Positions 17,047-26,430 are shown, counted from the stretch's first letter. The stretch is DNA of 58,304 nucleotides from 66-474 sp035606235 (GCA_035606235.1 DATNFU010000054.1:1-58304); one strand, 5' to 3'. Numbers and translations: made by a program. The notes: generated by a model not told the origin, from the letters alone.

Positions 17047-17832
17047 TCAGCGCGACAATGCGCGATCCAGCCATCTCAGCAGCGGCGGCAATTGCACGGG
17101 ATCCACGGTCTCCTCGCGTGCCGCCGACTGCCGCACGTGCGATCCGTCACGCCGCGGTCGCGGCGGCAGATATTTGTTGACCGGCCGGTAGCCGAATTCC
17201 GGCATCAAATCGTAGCCATTGCGCTGCGCGACGAGTTGCGAGATCGCCGAATCCGGATCGCCCAGATCGCCGAAATGGCGCGCGCGGGTCGGGCAGGCCA
17301 TCACGCAGGCCGGCTGACGATCGGCTTCCTCCAGTGTTTCGTTGTAGATGCGATCCACGCACAACGTGCACTTCTGCATGGTACCGCGCTGCTCGCTGAT
17401 TTCGCGAGCGCCGTAGGGGCACGCCCATGCGCACAACTGGCAGCCGATGCACTTGTCCTCGTCGACCAGCACGATACCGTCTTCGGCGCGTTTGTAGCTG
17501 GCACCCGTCGGGCACACTGTGACGCAATCGGGCGTCTCGCAGTGCAGGCACGAGCGCGGGAAGTGGACCACGTTTGATGCAGTCGCCTCGAACGAGCCGG
17601 GCCTGACGTCTGCGGTGTTGCGCTCGGGCGCTGCGACCTCGTACGTATGCACCCGGTTGAACCAGACGCCAACCGGATCGGCGCCGTACGGATCGGAATC
17701 CGGCAGCGGCCCGAACTGGCCACCGTCGTTCCATTCCTTGCACGCGACCGCGCATGCGTGGCAGCCCACGCAGGTGTCGAGGTCAATGACCAGGCCCAGC
17801 TTCTTTTTTTGTGGCGGAGGCAGCGCAGTCAT
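17047..17832 (-). CDS. Four-cluster ferredoxin subunit (SoeB/DmsB-like)
   Basis: The 261-residue electron-transfer subunit has four Cys groups for [4Fe-4S] clusters: CVGCHACAVAC (residues 21-31), CLHCETPDCVTVCP, CIGCQLCAWACP and CTLC followed by CVMACP. There is no Tat signal, so like the catalytic subunit it should face the cytoplasm. It lies 154 bases after the SLC13 permease gene, across a palindromic repeat, and is followed at once by the anchor. Confidence 0.93.
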   Translation of the reverse strand: MTALPPPQKKKLGLVIDLDTCVGCHACAVACKEWNDGGQFGPLPDSDPYGADPVGVWFNRVHTYEVAAPERNTADVRPGSFEATASNVVHFPRSCLHCETPDCVTVCPTGASYKRAEDGIVLVDEDKCIGCQLCAWACPYGAREISEQRGTMQKCTLCVDRIYNETLEEADRQPACVMACPTRARHFGDLGDPDSAISQLVAQRNGYDLMPEFGYRPVNKYLPPRPRRDGSHVRQSAAREETVDPVQLPPLLRWLDRALSR

Positions 17833-17925
17833 GACGCACGCCTCGCAAACTTTTTGGGTTCCGCTCGCTGCCGCTCGCGGGGGACGCGAGCGGAACCACG
17901 ACAGGGATGTCGAATAGCCAAGACA

Positions 17926-17963
17926 CTGGTTTCCCGCTTTCGCGGGAATGACGAGGGGGTTTC
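17926..17963. repeat. CGTCATTCCCGC-type palindromic repeat
   Basis: TTCCCGC-TTTC-GCGGGAA (17931-17948) followed by TGACG is a copy of the widespread GTCATTCCCGC/GCGGGAATGAC element. It lies between the permease and ferredoxin genes. Related, more divergent elements occur at 21705-21801, about 31119-31202 and about 44431-44480. Confidence 0.7.
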
Positions 17964-17986
17964 CACGTCCAGGATAAAGTTGGTCA

Positions 17987-19747
17987 TCAAAACGGCCACA
18001 TCTTCGGAATCAGATACATCGAAAGCCCGCAGAACAGCGCGATCAGTGGAATGCCCACCTTCATGAAATCGGTGAAGCGGTAGCCACCCGCGTAATAAAC
18101 CATGGTGTTGGTGGGGTAGCCCACCGGCGTGGCGAAAGAGGTGGCCGCGGCGAATGCCACCGCCACCAGGAAGGGATGCGGATCGGCATGTACCGCCTTC
18201 GCCACCGTTATCGCGATGCCGACCATCAGCACCACCGAAGGATTGTGACCCATCAGCTCGGTAAGCAGCGCGGTCAGCAGGTAAACCATCAGCAGCGCCG
18301 CGAGCGGACCGTGATCGCCGACCATGCTGATCCCCGCGTCCACCACGAATTTCGAGAGGCCGGTTTTCTCGATCGCGATCCCGAGCGGCAGGATCGCGCC
18401 GAGCAGGATGATGATCTTCCAATCCATTGCCTCATAGACGTCCTTGCGTCCGAAGCAGCGCGTCAGCGCCATCGCCACCACGCCGCAGATCGCCGCGATC
18501 GGTATTGGCAGCCAGCGCAGGCCCGACACAGCGACCACGCCGATCATGATCGCCACCGCGATCAGCGCCTTGTAGGGCGAGCGTCGCGCGTCCTCGCGCT
18601 CGTTGAGCACGATGAAACGTTCGTCGTTGCGCAGCTTTGAAACAATCGTCTCCGGCACCAGCAGCATCAGCACATCGCCGACTTCAAACGGGATGCGGCT
18701 CATCTTCTCGCGCAGCACGTGGCCGCGACGGTGGATCGCGAGTACCGTGGCCTGATAGCGCGATTGCAGATCCAGTTCCGGCAGGGTGCGCGCCTCGATC
18801 GGACTGGCCGGCGTGACCAGCACCTCCATCAGCACGCGCGCCTCGCCGTCGTCGCGGCTGTGCTTGAATTCGGGGTCGATTTCCAGCCGCGCCTGCTTGC
18901 GGAAATCCTCCAGCTTTTCCCACTCCCCACGCATCAGCAGCACATCGCCGACTTGCAGTTTCTGCGTGCGTGGCGACCACATGTGTTCCTCGCCACGCAG
19001 CAACTCCAGCGGATACACGCCGTGGTTCTCGCCGAGCTTGGCCTCGGCGATGGTCTGGCCGACCAGCGCCGAATCCGACATCACTTTAAGCTCCGTGACG
19101 TATTTGCCAACCTGCAGGACATCCGGCATTTCCATGTCGAGCTGGCGCGGCAGCAGCCAGCGCCCGATCACCATCAGGTAAATGATGCCGGCTACGCCCA
19201 GCAGCACGCCGAGCTTGGTGAACTCGAACACCCCCAGCGGCGCCAACCCGTGTTTCTGCGACAGCGAATCCACCAGCAGGTTGGATGAGGTACCGATCAG
19301 CGTGCACACGCCGCCCATCTGCGCGGCGTAGGCCATGGGCATCAGTACGCGGGCGGGCGGGGTGCCGGTGCGCGCGCACACGCGTAGTGCCAGCGGCAGG
19401 AAGGTCGCCACCAGTGCGACATTCTTGATGAACGCACCGAGCGGCGCGATCGCCAGCATGATGCCGAGCGTCAGCAACCAGGGCTTCTTGATGCGTGCCA
19501 GCAATCGGCTGAGCGGATCCAGCGCGCCGGAACGCTCGATGCCCATCGAAAGCGCGAACATCGCCGCGACCGTGACCGTGGCTTCGTTGCTGAAACCCGA
19601 CAGCGCTTCCTCGGGCGTGACAATGCGCAGCACCATCAACAGGCCGAGTGCGATCAGCGCAACGATGTCGATGCGCACCTTCTCGCTGGCGAACAGCGCC
19701 ATCGCGAAGACGATGATCGCGGCGGTGGCCCAGGCTTGCCACGTCAT
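17987..19747 (-). CDS. SLC13-family permease with two TrkA-C (RCK_C) domains
   Basis: The 586-residue protein has an N-terminal membrane half (about residues 1-200), a central cytoplasmic part with two RCK_C repeats (about 205-375; VGQTIAEAKLGENHGV and LQVGDVLLMRG, then FEVGDVLMLLVP) and a C-terminal membrane half. Relatives carry sulfate, taurine or dicarboxylates. It overlaps the catalytic-subunit gene by 4 bases (ATGA), so it is translationally coupled to it, and a role in moving the enzyme's substrate or product (for example sulfite or sulfate) is inferred. The usual SNN(T/A) substrate motifs are altered: AFIKNVALVATF and ELMGHNPSVVLM. Confidence 0.88.
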   Translation of the reverse strand: MTWQAWATAAIIVFAMALFASEKVRIDIVALIALGLLMVLRIVTPEEALSGFSNEATVTVAAMFALSMGIERSGALDPLSRLLARIKKPWLLTLGIMLAIAPLGAFIKNVALVATFLPLALRVCARTGTPPARVLMPMAYAAQMGGVCTLIGTSSNLLVDSLSQKHGLAPLGVFEFTKLGVLLGVAGIIYLMVIGRWLLPRQLDMEMPDVLQVGKYVTELKVMSDSALVGQTIAEAKLGENHGVYPLELLRGEEHMWSPRTQKLQVGDVLLMRGEWEKLEDFRKQARLEIDPEFKHSRDDGEARVLMEVLVTPASPIEARTLPELDLQSRYQATVLAIHRRGHVLREKMSRIPFEVGDVLMLLVPETIVSKLRNDERFIVLNEREDARRSPYKALIAVAIMIGVVAVSGLRWLPIPIAAICGVVAMALTRCFGRKDVYEAMDWKIIILLGAILPLGIAIEKTGLSKFVVDAGISMVGDHGPLAALLMVYLLTALLTELMGHNPSVVLMVGIAITVAKAVHADPHPFLVAVAFAAATSFATPVGYPTNTMVYYAGGYRFTDFMKVGIPLIALFCGLSMYLIPKMWPF

Positions 19748-22671
19748 GTCGAATTTCCCCGCTTGTTCCGGGCTTGCGGATCATCATGGCAGAGTTCAAC
19801 GCGGTGGCCCGGCAGTCGTGGCTGGCTGTCGCGCTCCAATCGCACCCGCAGATCGAACCATGCGGCTTGCCCGGTGACCGGATCGGCGTTGCTGTGGGCG
19901 CCGCTGGCATCGCGCTCGCCGATCAGGTCGTTCAACAGGAATCCGTCCACGAATTCCGGCGCACTGTTCCCCAGCTTCCAGGCGCCGCGCTTCTTGCCGA
20001 CCGCGTTCCATGTCCACAACGTGCCCGGCGCGGTCGCCGCATGGGCGCGTACCTGCACGCGAATGCGTCCGCGCGGCGACGCGATCCACGCCCAGTCCTC
20101 ATCGGCGATGCCGTGCTCGGCCAATGTGCGCGGGTGCGCGTACAGGTAATTGCGCGTGGCGATCTGGCGCAGCCAGCGATTCTGCGAGCCCCAGGAGTGA
20201 TACATGAACATGGGGCGCTGGGTAATCGCGTGCAGCGTGAATCCCTCCGACGGGGCGTGATCATCCAGCGGCGCGTAATACATCGGCACCGGATCGAAAA
20301 AGCGCGCCACGCGCGCTCGCTCGTGCTCGGGCGGTTGCACCGCACCGTGTCCCAACGCGGCCAATCGAAAGCGTTGCAGCGTCTCGCAGTACAGTTGCAG
20401 CGTGACCGGCTCGGTGCTACCGGCAAAGCCCATCCGCTGTGCCCATTCAAGGTAATCGCGATTGGCAAATCGGTAATACGCGCCGCGCTCCGGCACGCGC
20501 GCTTCCCAGTGGCAGCCATGTTCGCGGTAGCGCTGGAGTTGATCAGGATTCGGTGCGCCCTTGCCTTGGTCCGAACCGTCCGCACCGCGCCATCCCGCGA
20601 GCAAGCCGATGCCGGGCGCGCGCTCGTGGCGCTGGATGTAATCGGCGAAATCGCGGTATTTCGGGTTGCCGTATTCGTCCACCATGTTCGGCAGCTTCAG
20701 ACGCGCGCCCAGATCCAGCAGTACATCCTGGAACGGGCGCACATCGCGTCCGTCTCCTTCAGCATCGGGCCGCACCACCGGCACCCTGACCGCATCGGCC
20801 GCGGCATCGGCGTCGGAAATCGGACGATCCAGCAGGCTGATGCAATCGTGGCGTTCCAGGTAGGTCGTATCCGGCAGCACCAGATCCGCAAAGGCGACGG
20901 TTTCCGAATCGTACGCATCCACGTAGATGATGCGCGGGATCTTGTACTCGCCCTCGGCGCCGCGCTCGCACAGCAACTTGCGCGTGTGCCCGGTATCCAT
21001 CGCGGAGTTCCAGCCCATGTTGGCCATGAACAGGAACAGCGTATCGATCTTGTACGGGTCGCCGCCGACTGCGTTGCGGATCACCGATTGCAACATGCCG
21101 TGCGCGGCCAGCGGGTAGGCCCAGGAAAACGCGTGGTCGATGCGGCGGGGTTCGCCGTTCGCGCCCACCAGCAAATCTTCCGGCGCTTGCGGGTAACCGA
21201 GCGGATTGCCGGTGAGCGAACCGTCGGGCTTGCGCCCCTGCGCCGGACGATTGCCGGGTGGCGCGGATTTCGGATACGGCGGTTGATAACGAAAGCTGCC
21301 GGGTGTGTCGATCGCGCCAAGCAGCATCTGCAGCACATGGATCGCGCGACAGGTGTGGAAGCCGTTGGCGTGCGCGCTGATGCCGCGCATCGCATGCATC
21401 GAGACCGGGCGGCCGACCATGCTCGCGTGTTCGCGGCCGTGCGTGTCGGTCCAGGCGATCGGCAACTCGATCGCTTCATCGAACGCGGTGCGCGCCAGTT
21501 CCGCGGCGAGGCGCCGGATCGTCTCCGCATCCACACCACACTGTGCGCTGACGTTTTCCGGCGCGTAGTCACTTGCGAGAAAGCGTTCGGCGATCAACTG
21601 AAACGCGGGCGTGGCGGTGCGGCCATCCGGCAGGATGTATTCGCCGGCGATCAGCGGGGCGATGTCGGGCTGCGCCGCGTCGAGGATGAGATATTCCCTG
21701 CCTCCGTCACCCCGGGGAAAGCCCGGGCCCGGCGAGTCCTTCTGGGCCGAGAGCAAAGACGCGGGATTCCCGGGCTCGCCTTCGGCGGCCCCGGTTTGAC
21801 GAGAAAAAGTTGAGCGCACCGCACATAAAAGATTGCCGTTTTCATCACGCGCGATCAAACCATCATCGGCCGTGCCCGGCGCGCGGATCACCAGGTGATG
21901 CGCATTGGTGTAGCGCACCAGGTATTCGAAATCCACGCGATCGCGCGTCAGCAGCTCGTGGATCAGCGCGCCGGCCAGCAAGCCGTCGGTGCCGGGATTG
22001 ATCGCGACCCATTCATCCGCAATCGCGCCGTAACCCGAGCGCACCGGATTCACCACCACGATTTTGGCGCCGCGCGCCTTGAGTTTTCCCAAACCGAGTT
22101 TGATGGGGTTGGAATCGTGATCCTCCGCCACGCCCCACAGCATCAGATATTTGGTGCGATCCCAATCCGGTTCGCCGAATTCCCAGAACGAACCGCCGAA
22201 CGTGTACATGCCGGCGGCGGCCATGTTGACCGAGCAAAAACCACCGTGCGCGGCATAGTTGAGCGTGCCGAACTGCTGCGCCCACCAGCCGGTCAGTGCC
22301 TGGGATTGATCGCGCCCGGTGAAGAACGCCAGCTCATCCGGATTGCGCGCGCGGATGTCGCTCAACCATTTTGTGGCAAGTGACAGCGCCTCATCCCATT
22401 CGATTTCGCGAAACTTGCGCTCGCCGCGTTCGCCCACGCGCAACAGCGGCTTGCGCAACCGCGCCGGCGAATAATGTTGCATGATGCCCGACGAGCCCTT
22501 GGCGCAGATCACGCCGCGGTTGACCGGGTGCTTCGGATTGCCGTCGATGTAGCGGACGCGTCCGTCTTTCAGGTGCACTCTTATTCCGCAGCGGCACGCG
22601 CACATGTAGCAGGTCGTTGTCGAGACCTGGTCGCCGGTGGGTTCGCCGAGTTTGAGATTCTTGTGAGGCAT
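19744..22671 (-). CDS. Molybdopterin oxidoreductase catalytic subunit, SoeA-like
   Basis: The 975-residue protein has N-terminal [4Fe-4S] ligands Cys21, Cys24, Cys28 and Cys56 (CYMCACRC then GVICAKG), followed by the bis-MGD domains. FCSVN, about residue 155, may hold the Mo-ligating Cys. There is no Tat signal, so it is probably cytoplasmic. This and the B and C partners fit sulfite:quinone oxidoreductase SoeABC better than the exported DMSO or thiosulfate reductases; that assignment is by recollection of family features. Residues about 290-322 come from an in-frame palindromic repeat (21705-21801). ATG 22671 is preferred over a longer frame that would overlap the divergent regulator. Confidence 0.85.
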   Translation of the reverse strand: MPHKNLKLGEPTGDQVSTTTCYMCACRCGIRVHLKDGRVRYIDGNPKHPVNRGVICAKGSSGIMQHYSPARLRKPLLRVGERGERKFREIEWDEALSLATKWLSDIRARNPDELAFFTGRDQSQALTGWWAQQFGTLNYAAHGGFCSVNMAAAGMYTFGGSFWEFGEPDWDRTKYLMLWGVAEDHDSNPIKLGLGKLKARGAKIVVVNPVRSGYGAIADEWVAINPGTDGLLAGALIHELLTRDRVDFEYLVRYTNAHHLVIRAPGTADDGLIARDENGNLLCAVRSTFSRQTGAAEGEPGNPASLLSAQKDSPGPGFPRGDGGREYLILDAAQPDIAPLIAGEYILPDGRTATPAFQLIAERFLASDYAPENVSAQCGVDAETIRRLAAELARTAFDEAIELPIAWTDTHGREHASMVGRPVSMHAMRGISAHANGFHTCRAIHVLQMLLGAIDTPGSFRYQPPYPKSAPPGNRPAQGRKPDGSLTGNPLGYPQAPEDLLVGANGEPRRIDHAFSWAYPLAAHGMLQSVIRNAVGGDPYKIDTLFLFMANMGWNSAMDTGHTRKLLCERGAEGEYKIPRIIYVDAYDSETVAFADLVLPDTTYLERHDCISLLDRPISDADAAADAVRVPVVRPDAEGDGRDVRPFQDVLLDLGARLKLPNMVDEYGNPKYRDFADYIQRHERAPGIGLLAGWRGADGSDQGKGAPNPDQLQRYREHGCHWEARVPERGAYYRFANRDYLEWAQRMGFAGSTEPVTLQLYCETLQRFRLAALGHGAVQPPEHERARVARFFDPVPMYYAPLDDHAPSEGFTLHAITQRPMFMYHSWGSQNRWLRQIATRNYLYAHPRTLAEHGIADEDWAWIASPRGRIRVQVRAHAATAPGTLWTWNAVGKKRGAWKLGNSAPEFVDGFLLNDLIGERDASGAHSNADPVTGQAAWFDLRVRLERDSQPRLPGHRVELCHDDPQARNKRGNST
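21705..21801. repeat. Dispersed palindromic repeat inside the SoeA-like gene
   Basis: The 97-base segment begins CGTCACCCCGGGGAAAGCC and ends CCCCGGTTTGACG, so its ends are CGTCA and TGACG. Inside are CCCGGG inverted pairs. On the coding strand it reads as a Gly/Pro-rich stretch (EGEPGNPASLLSAQKDSPGP) that resembles translated copies of the bacterial GTCATTCCCGC repeat. The reading frame stays open across it. Confidence 0.7.
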
Positions 22672-22762
22672 CGCACCACGATGGTAGCCGATGCCGCGCG
22701 CCGCTTGCCGCATTCGGCACGTGTCGTCATGCTTCGCAAGGCACATTCCGGGAACGCGCACC

Positions 22763-23731
22763 ATGGACCGCTACGAGCGTATCCTCACCCTGCACCGCAT
22801 CTTCAAGGCGTCACGCCATCCGGTCAGCCAGGAAAGCCTGCGTGACGAATTGCGCTGTTCGCGCGCGACGCTGTATCGCGACATCGCGTTCCTGCGCGAT
22901 GCGCTGGGTGCACCGCTGGAGAGCGATCCGGAGCGCCACGGCTTTGCCTATGATCGCGAGGAGGCCGACCGCTTCGAGTTGCCCGGCTTGTGGCTGACCA
23001 GCGAAGAACTGTCGGCGTTGATGGCGTTGAACGAACTGATCGGCCGTTCCGATCCGGGTGTGCTGGCGGGCGCTCTGGCGCCGTTCAAGGCGCGCATCGA
23101 GCGGCTGCTGTCGGATCACGCCGAGGGCGACGCGTTGCCGATCGAGCGCATCCGCGTGATTCCCTACGGCGCGCGCACGCTGGATCAGCGCGTATTCCGC
23201 ACGGTCGCGGGTGCGGTGCTGGCGCGCAGGCGGTTGAAGTTCCGCTATCGCGCACGCACCACCGATGCCGATTCCACCCGCCTGGTATCGCCGCAGCGGC
23301 TCACCCACTACCGCGATAACTGGTATCTGGATGCGTGGGATCACGATCGCGAAGCGTTGCGCAGCTTCGCGGTGGATCGCATCGCCGAACCCGAGCAGCT
23401 CGATGTGCCCGCCATGAATCGCGAGTCCGACGAACTGGATGCGGTACTGGCGTCCAGCTACGGCATTTTCGCGGGCGCGCCGAAAGCCTGGGCCACGCTG
23501 CGCTTCTCCGCGCGCGCGGCGCGCTGGGTCGCCGACGAACACTGGCATTCGCAGCAGGAGGGCCAATTCCTCCCGGATGGCCGGTACGAATTGCGCGTGC
23601 CGTATTCCAATTCGCGCGAGTTGCTGATGGACGTGATGAAGTACGGACCGGATGCCGAGGTGATCGCGCCGCTGCCATTGCGTGAGGAGATGAAGATCCT
23701 TTTGAAGCTCGCGCTTGAGGGGTACATGTAG
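22763..23731 (+). CDS. WYL-domain transcriptional regulator (YafY/DeoR-like HTH)
   Basis: The 322-residue regulator has an HTH_11 domain (residues 1-60; HPVSQESLRDELRCSRATLYRDIAFL). A WYL domain follows (about 135-215; RLKFRYRART, RLTHYRDNWYLDAWD, LRSFAVDRI) and then a C-terminal WCX segment. WYL domains sense ligands, often nucleic acid or nucleotide. The gene is divergent from the SoeA-like gene across 91 bases, so control of that operon is possible but not shown. ATG 22763 begins the HTH; longer starts overlap the divergent gene. Its TAG stop is formed by a REP (GTAGGAGC). Confidence 0.9.
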   Translation: MDRYERILTLHRIFKASRHPVSQESLRDELRCSRATLYRDIAFLRDALGAPLESDPERHGFAYDREEADRFELPGLWLTSEELSALMALNELIGRSDPGVLAGALAPFKARIERLLSDHAEGDALPIERIRVIPYGARTLDQRVFRTVAGAVLARRRLKFRYRARTTDADSTRLVSPQRLTHYRDNWYLDAWDHDREALRSFAVDRIAEPEQLDVPAMNRESDELDAVLASSYGIFAGAPKAWATLRFSARAARWVADEHWHSQQEGQFLPDGRYELRVPYSNSRELLMDVMKYGPDAEVIAPLPLREEMKILLKLALEGYM

Positions 23732-23859
23732 GAGCGCGCCTGAGCGCGACCGCGCGGCGAACTGAATGCAGGCTCCCGCCACAGCCGCTTCTGCAGGAGC
23801 GGGCGTGCTCGCGACAATGAGCCGACCAGAACATTGGTCGCCCGCAGGCGCGCCCCTAC
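23728..23859. repeat. Three-arm REP cluster between convergent genes
   Basis: Arms lie at 23728-23750 (GTAGGAGCGCGCCTGAGCGC), 23793-23815 (GCAGGAGCGGGCGTGCTCGC) and, in the opposite sense, 23836-23859 (ending GCGCCCCTAC). The first supplies the TAG stop of the WYL regulator and the last that of uvrD. Confidence 0.75.
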
Positions 23860-26030
23860 AGGGCTGTCAGATTCGCATACGCCGCCACCAGCCACTTCGG
23901 GCCGGTGTCGACGAAGTTGACCTGGATGCGCGTGTGCGCGCCGTTGCCCTCCGCACTCACCACCACGCCTTCGCCGAAACTTGCGTGACGCACGCGCTGG
24001 CCGAGTTTCACCGGCAGGGTGTCGTCGGCGAGCGGCGCGTGGCCGTAATCGCGCGGCGTGTACACCGGACGCGTGATCTTGGCGCGCGGCCGGATTTCTT
24101 CCAGCAATTGTGGCGGCAGCTCGGAGAGAAAACGCGATGGCCGCGCCAGCATTTCCGAGCCGTGCAGGCGGCGCGATTCGGCATGGGTCAGGATCAACTT
24201 GGTGCGGGCGCGGGTGATGCCCACATAGGCGAGCCGGCGCTCTTCTTCCAGTCGCGAGGCATCCTCGGTCGAGCGCTGGCTGGGAAACAATCCTTCTTCC
24301 AGGCCGACCAGAAACACGATCGGAAACTCCAGTCCCTTGGCCGAGTGCAGCGTCATCAACTGCACGCAGGATTCACCGGCATCGCCCTGGCCTTCGCCCG
24401 CTTCCAGTGCGGCGTGCGCGAGAAATGCGGCCAGTTCCGACAAGCCCGACTCGATATCTTCAGGGGTTGGCGCGAAACGGCTGGCAACGTTGACCAGCTC
24501 ATCCAGATTTTCGACGCGCGATTCGGCATTGCCGCGGCTGTCGCGCTCGTAGTAGTCGCGCAGACCCGAACGCGTGAGCACGTGTTCGATCTGCTCGGCG
24601 AGATTGAACGAGGCAAACGCGCGATCGAACTCCTCGATCAGTGTCAGGAATCCGCGCAGTGAATTCTGCGCCCGTGCGGCCAAGGAGGGCGAGGCGAGTT
24701 CCGCCAGCGCCGCGTCCCACAGCGAAATGTCTTCGCCGCGCCCGCGTCGGCGCAGCGCATCCAGCGTGCGTTCGCCGATCCCGCGCGGCGGCGTGTTGAC
24801 TGCGCGCTCGAACGCCGCGTCATCGTGGCGGTTGGCGGCCATCCGCAAATAAGCAAGCGCATCCTTGACTTCGGCGCGCTCGAAATAGCGCTGGCCGCCG
24901 TAGACGCGATAGGGAATATCGTACTGGTGCAGTTGCTCCTCGAACGCGCGCGACTGCGCGTTGGAGCGGTACAACACCGCGACCTCCTCGGCCTTGCCGC
25001 CATGGCCGAGATGTTCGCGCACGCGCTCGATCACGAAACGCGCTTCGTCCTGGTCGTTGTAGGCCGCGTACAGCGCGATCGCCTCGCCCTTGTCGCCGGC
25101 GGTCCACAACTGTTTGCCGAGCCTGGTGGGATTGCGCGCGATGATCGCGTTGGCCGCTTCCAGAATCGTGGCGCTGGAGCGATAGTTCTGCTCCAGCCGG
25201 ATGGTCCTGGCGCCGGCGAAATCGCGCAGAAATGCGTGCATGTTTTCCACCCGCGCGCCGCGCCAGCCATAGATGGACTGATCATCGTCGCCGACCGCGA
25301 ATACCTTGCCGGTGTGGCCGGCGAGCACGCGGATCCACGCGTATTGCAGCGTATTGGTGTCCTGGAACTCGTCGATCAGCAGATGCCGCCAGCGCTCGCG
25401 GTAATGCGTCAGCACTTCCGGATTTTTCAGCCACAACTCGTGCGCGCGCAGCAACAATTCGGCGAAATCGACGAGCCCCGCGCGACGGCAGGCTTCTTCG
25501 TAGGCGCGATAAATCGAGAGATACGTGCGCGCTACCGGGTGATCACCGGTCTCGATCGCATCGGCGCGCTTGCCTTCATCTTTCCATGCGTTGATCTGCC
25601 AGGTGGCCTGGCGCGGCGGGAAACGCGCCTCATCCACGCCCAGACCCGCGATCACGCGCTTGATCAGTCGCTGCTGATCATCGGCATCCAGGATCTGGAA
25701 GGTTTCCGAAAGTTCCGCTTCGCGCCAGTGCCGGCGCAGCAGCCGATGCGCGATGCCGTGGAAAGTGCCGACGCTCAACCCGCGCGTACCATCGGGTAGC
25801 AGCGATTCCAGCCGCCCACGCATTTCGCCGGCGGCCTTGTTGGTGAAAGTGACCGCGAGTATCGCCCATGGCGGCACGTGCTCCACCTCCACCAGCCAGG
25901 CGATGCGGTGGGTGAGCACGCGGGTCTTGCCGGAACCGGCGCCGGCCAGTACCAGACAGGAACCCGGCGGCGCGCTGACCGCCTCGCGCTGCGCGGCGTT
26001 CAACGAATCGAGCAAATGCGAAACATCCAT
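23856..26030 (-). CDS. uvrD: DNA helicase II (UvrD, superfamily 1)
   Basis: The 724-residue 3'-5' helicase of nucleotide excision and mismatch repair has Walker A GAGSGKT (about residues 29-35), motif II region LLIDEFQDTNTLQ, motif III GDDDQSIYGWRGA, motif V LMTLHSAKGLEFP and motif VI RRLAYVGITRA. Length equals E. coli UvrD (720). The C-terminus carries the RVRHASFGEGVV Tudor-like segment. ATG 26030 is preferred; a TACAAT box (26038-26043) lies 7 bases before it, which suggests a leaderless mRNA. The upstream in-frame extension crosses the neighbouring small gene. The stop is TAG inside a REP. Confidence 0.96.
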   Translation of the reverse strand: MDVSHLLDSLNAAQREAVSAPPGSCLVLAGAGSGKTRVLTHRIAWLVEVEHVPPWAILAVTFTNKAAGEMRGRLESLLPDGTRGLSVGTFHGIAHRLLRRHWREAELSETFQILDADDQQRLIKRVIAGLGVDEARFPPRQATWQINAWKDEGKRADAIETGDHPVARTYLSIYRAYEEACRRAGLVDFAELLLRAHELWLKNPEVLTHYRERWRHLLIDEFQDTNTLQYAWIRVLAGHTGKVFAVGDDDQSIYGWRGARVENMHAFLRDFAGARTIRLEQNYRSSATILEAANAIIARNPTRLGKQLWTAGDKGEAIALYAAYNDQDEARFVIERVREHLGHGGKAEEVAVLYRSNAQSRAFEEQLHQYDIPYRVYGGQRYFERAEVKDALAYLRMAANRHDDAAFERAVNTPPRGIGERTLDALRRRGRGEDISLWDAALAELASPSLAARAQNSLRGFLTLIEEFDRAFASFNLAEQIEHVLTRSGLRDYYERDSRGNAESRVENLDELVNVASRFAPTPEDIESGLSELAAFLAHAALEAGEGQGDAGESCVQLMTLHSAKGLEFPIVFLVGLEEGLFPSQRSTEDASRLEEERRLAYVGITRARTKLILTHAESRRLHGSEMLARPSRFLSELPPQLLEEIRPRAKITRPVYTPRDYGHAPLADDTLPVKLGQRVRHASFGEGVVVSAEGNGAHTRIQVNFVDTGPKWLVAAYANLTAL

Positions 26031-26059
26031 CGGGCCGATTGTACCGGCCGGCGATGTAC

Positions 26060-26278
26060 TCAGCGCTTGCGGGTCGCGCCCGCGATCACCAGTCCCGCGC
26101 CGATCAGGATGCCGAGATAACCCAGCGGGGCCGGCACCGCTTTCTGCCCGGTGGCCTGCACCTTGAAGTCGCCGACCTGGAATTTCGTCTGCGTGTCGTT
26201 GTAGGTCAACCTGCCGAGCGCAATCCACACCCCCAGTGCCGCGATGATGAGACCGATCACGATCAGTGCTGCGCGCAT
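26060..26278 (-). CDS. Small two-helix membrane protein, unknown function
   Basis: The 72-residue protein has helix 1 LIVIGLIIAALGVWIALG (residues 5-22), a polar central part with FQVGDFKVQATG, and helix 2 PLGYLGILIGAGLVIAG (51-67) ending in basic GATRKR. GGAG lies about 8 bases before the ATG. It ends 29 bases before the uvrD start and could be cotranscribed with uvrD. I do not recognise a named family. Confidence 0.75.
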   Translation of the reverse strand: MRAALIVIGLIIAALGVWIALGRLTYNDTQTKFQVGDFKVQATGQKAVPAPLGYLGILIGAGLVIAGATRKR

Positions 26279-26368
26279 CAGGTTTCTCCGCCGGTGAATG
26301 TCGCGTGATCGTACGCGAGCATCTCCCGTCTGCGCAAAGTATTGTTATGCGTGCTTTATATGAGGACT

Positions 26369-26386
26369 GCAGCCATGCATGGCTGC
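26369..26386. repeat. 18-bp perfect palindrome
   Basis: GCAGCCATGCATGGCTGC is self-complementary. It can fold as a 6-bp stem with an ATGCAT loop, or serve as a dimer-binding site. It lies between the sRNA terminator and the small membrane protein gene. Confidence 0.5.
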
Positions 26387-26430
26387 TCTTTGATCTTCAC
26401 GGTCGTGGACCGACGCAAAACAAACCCCGC

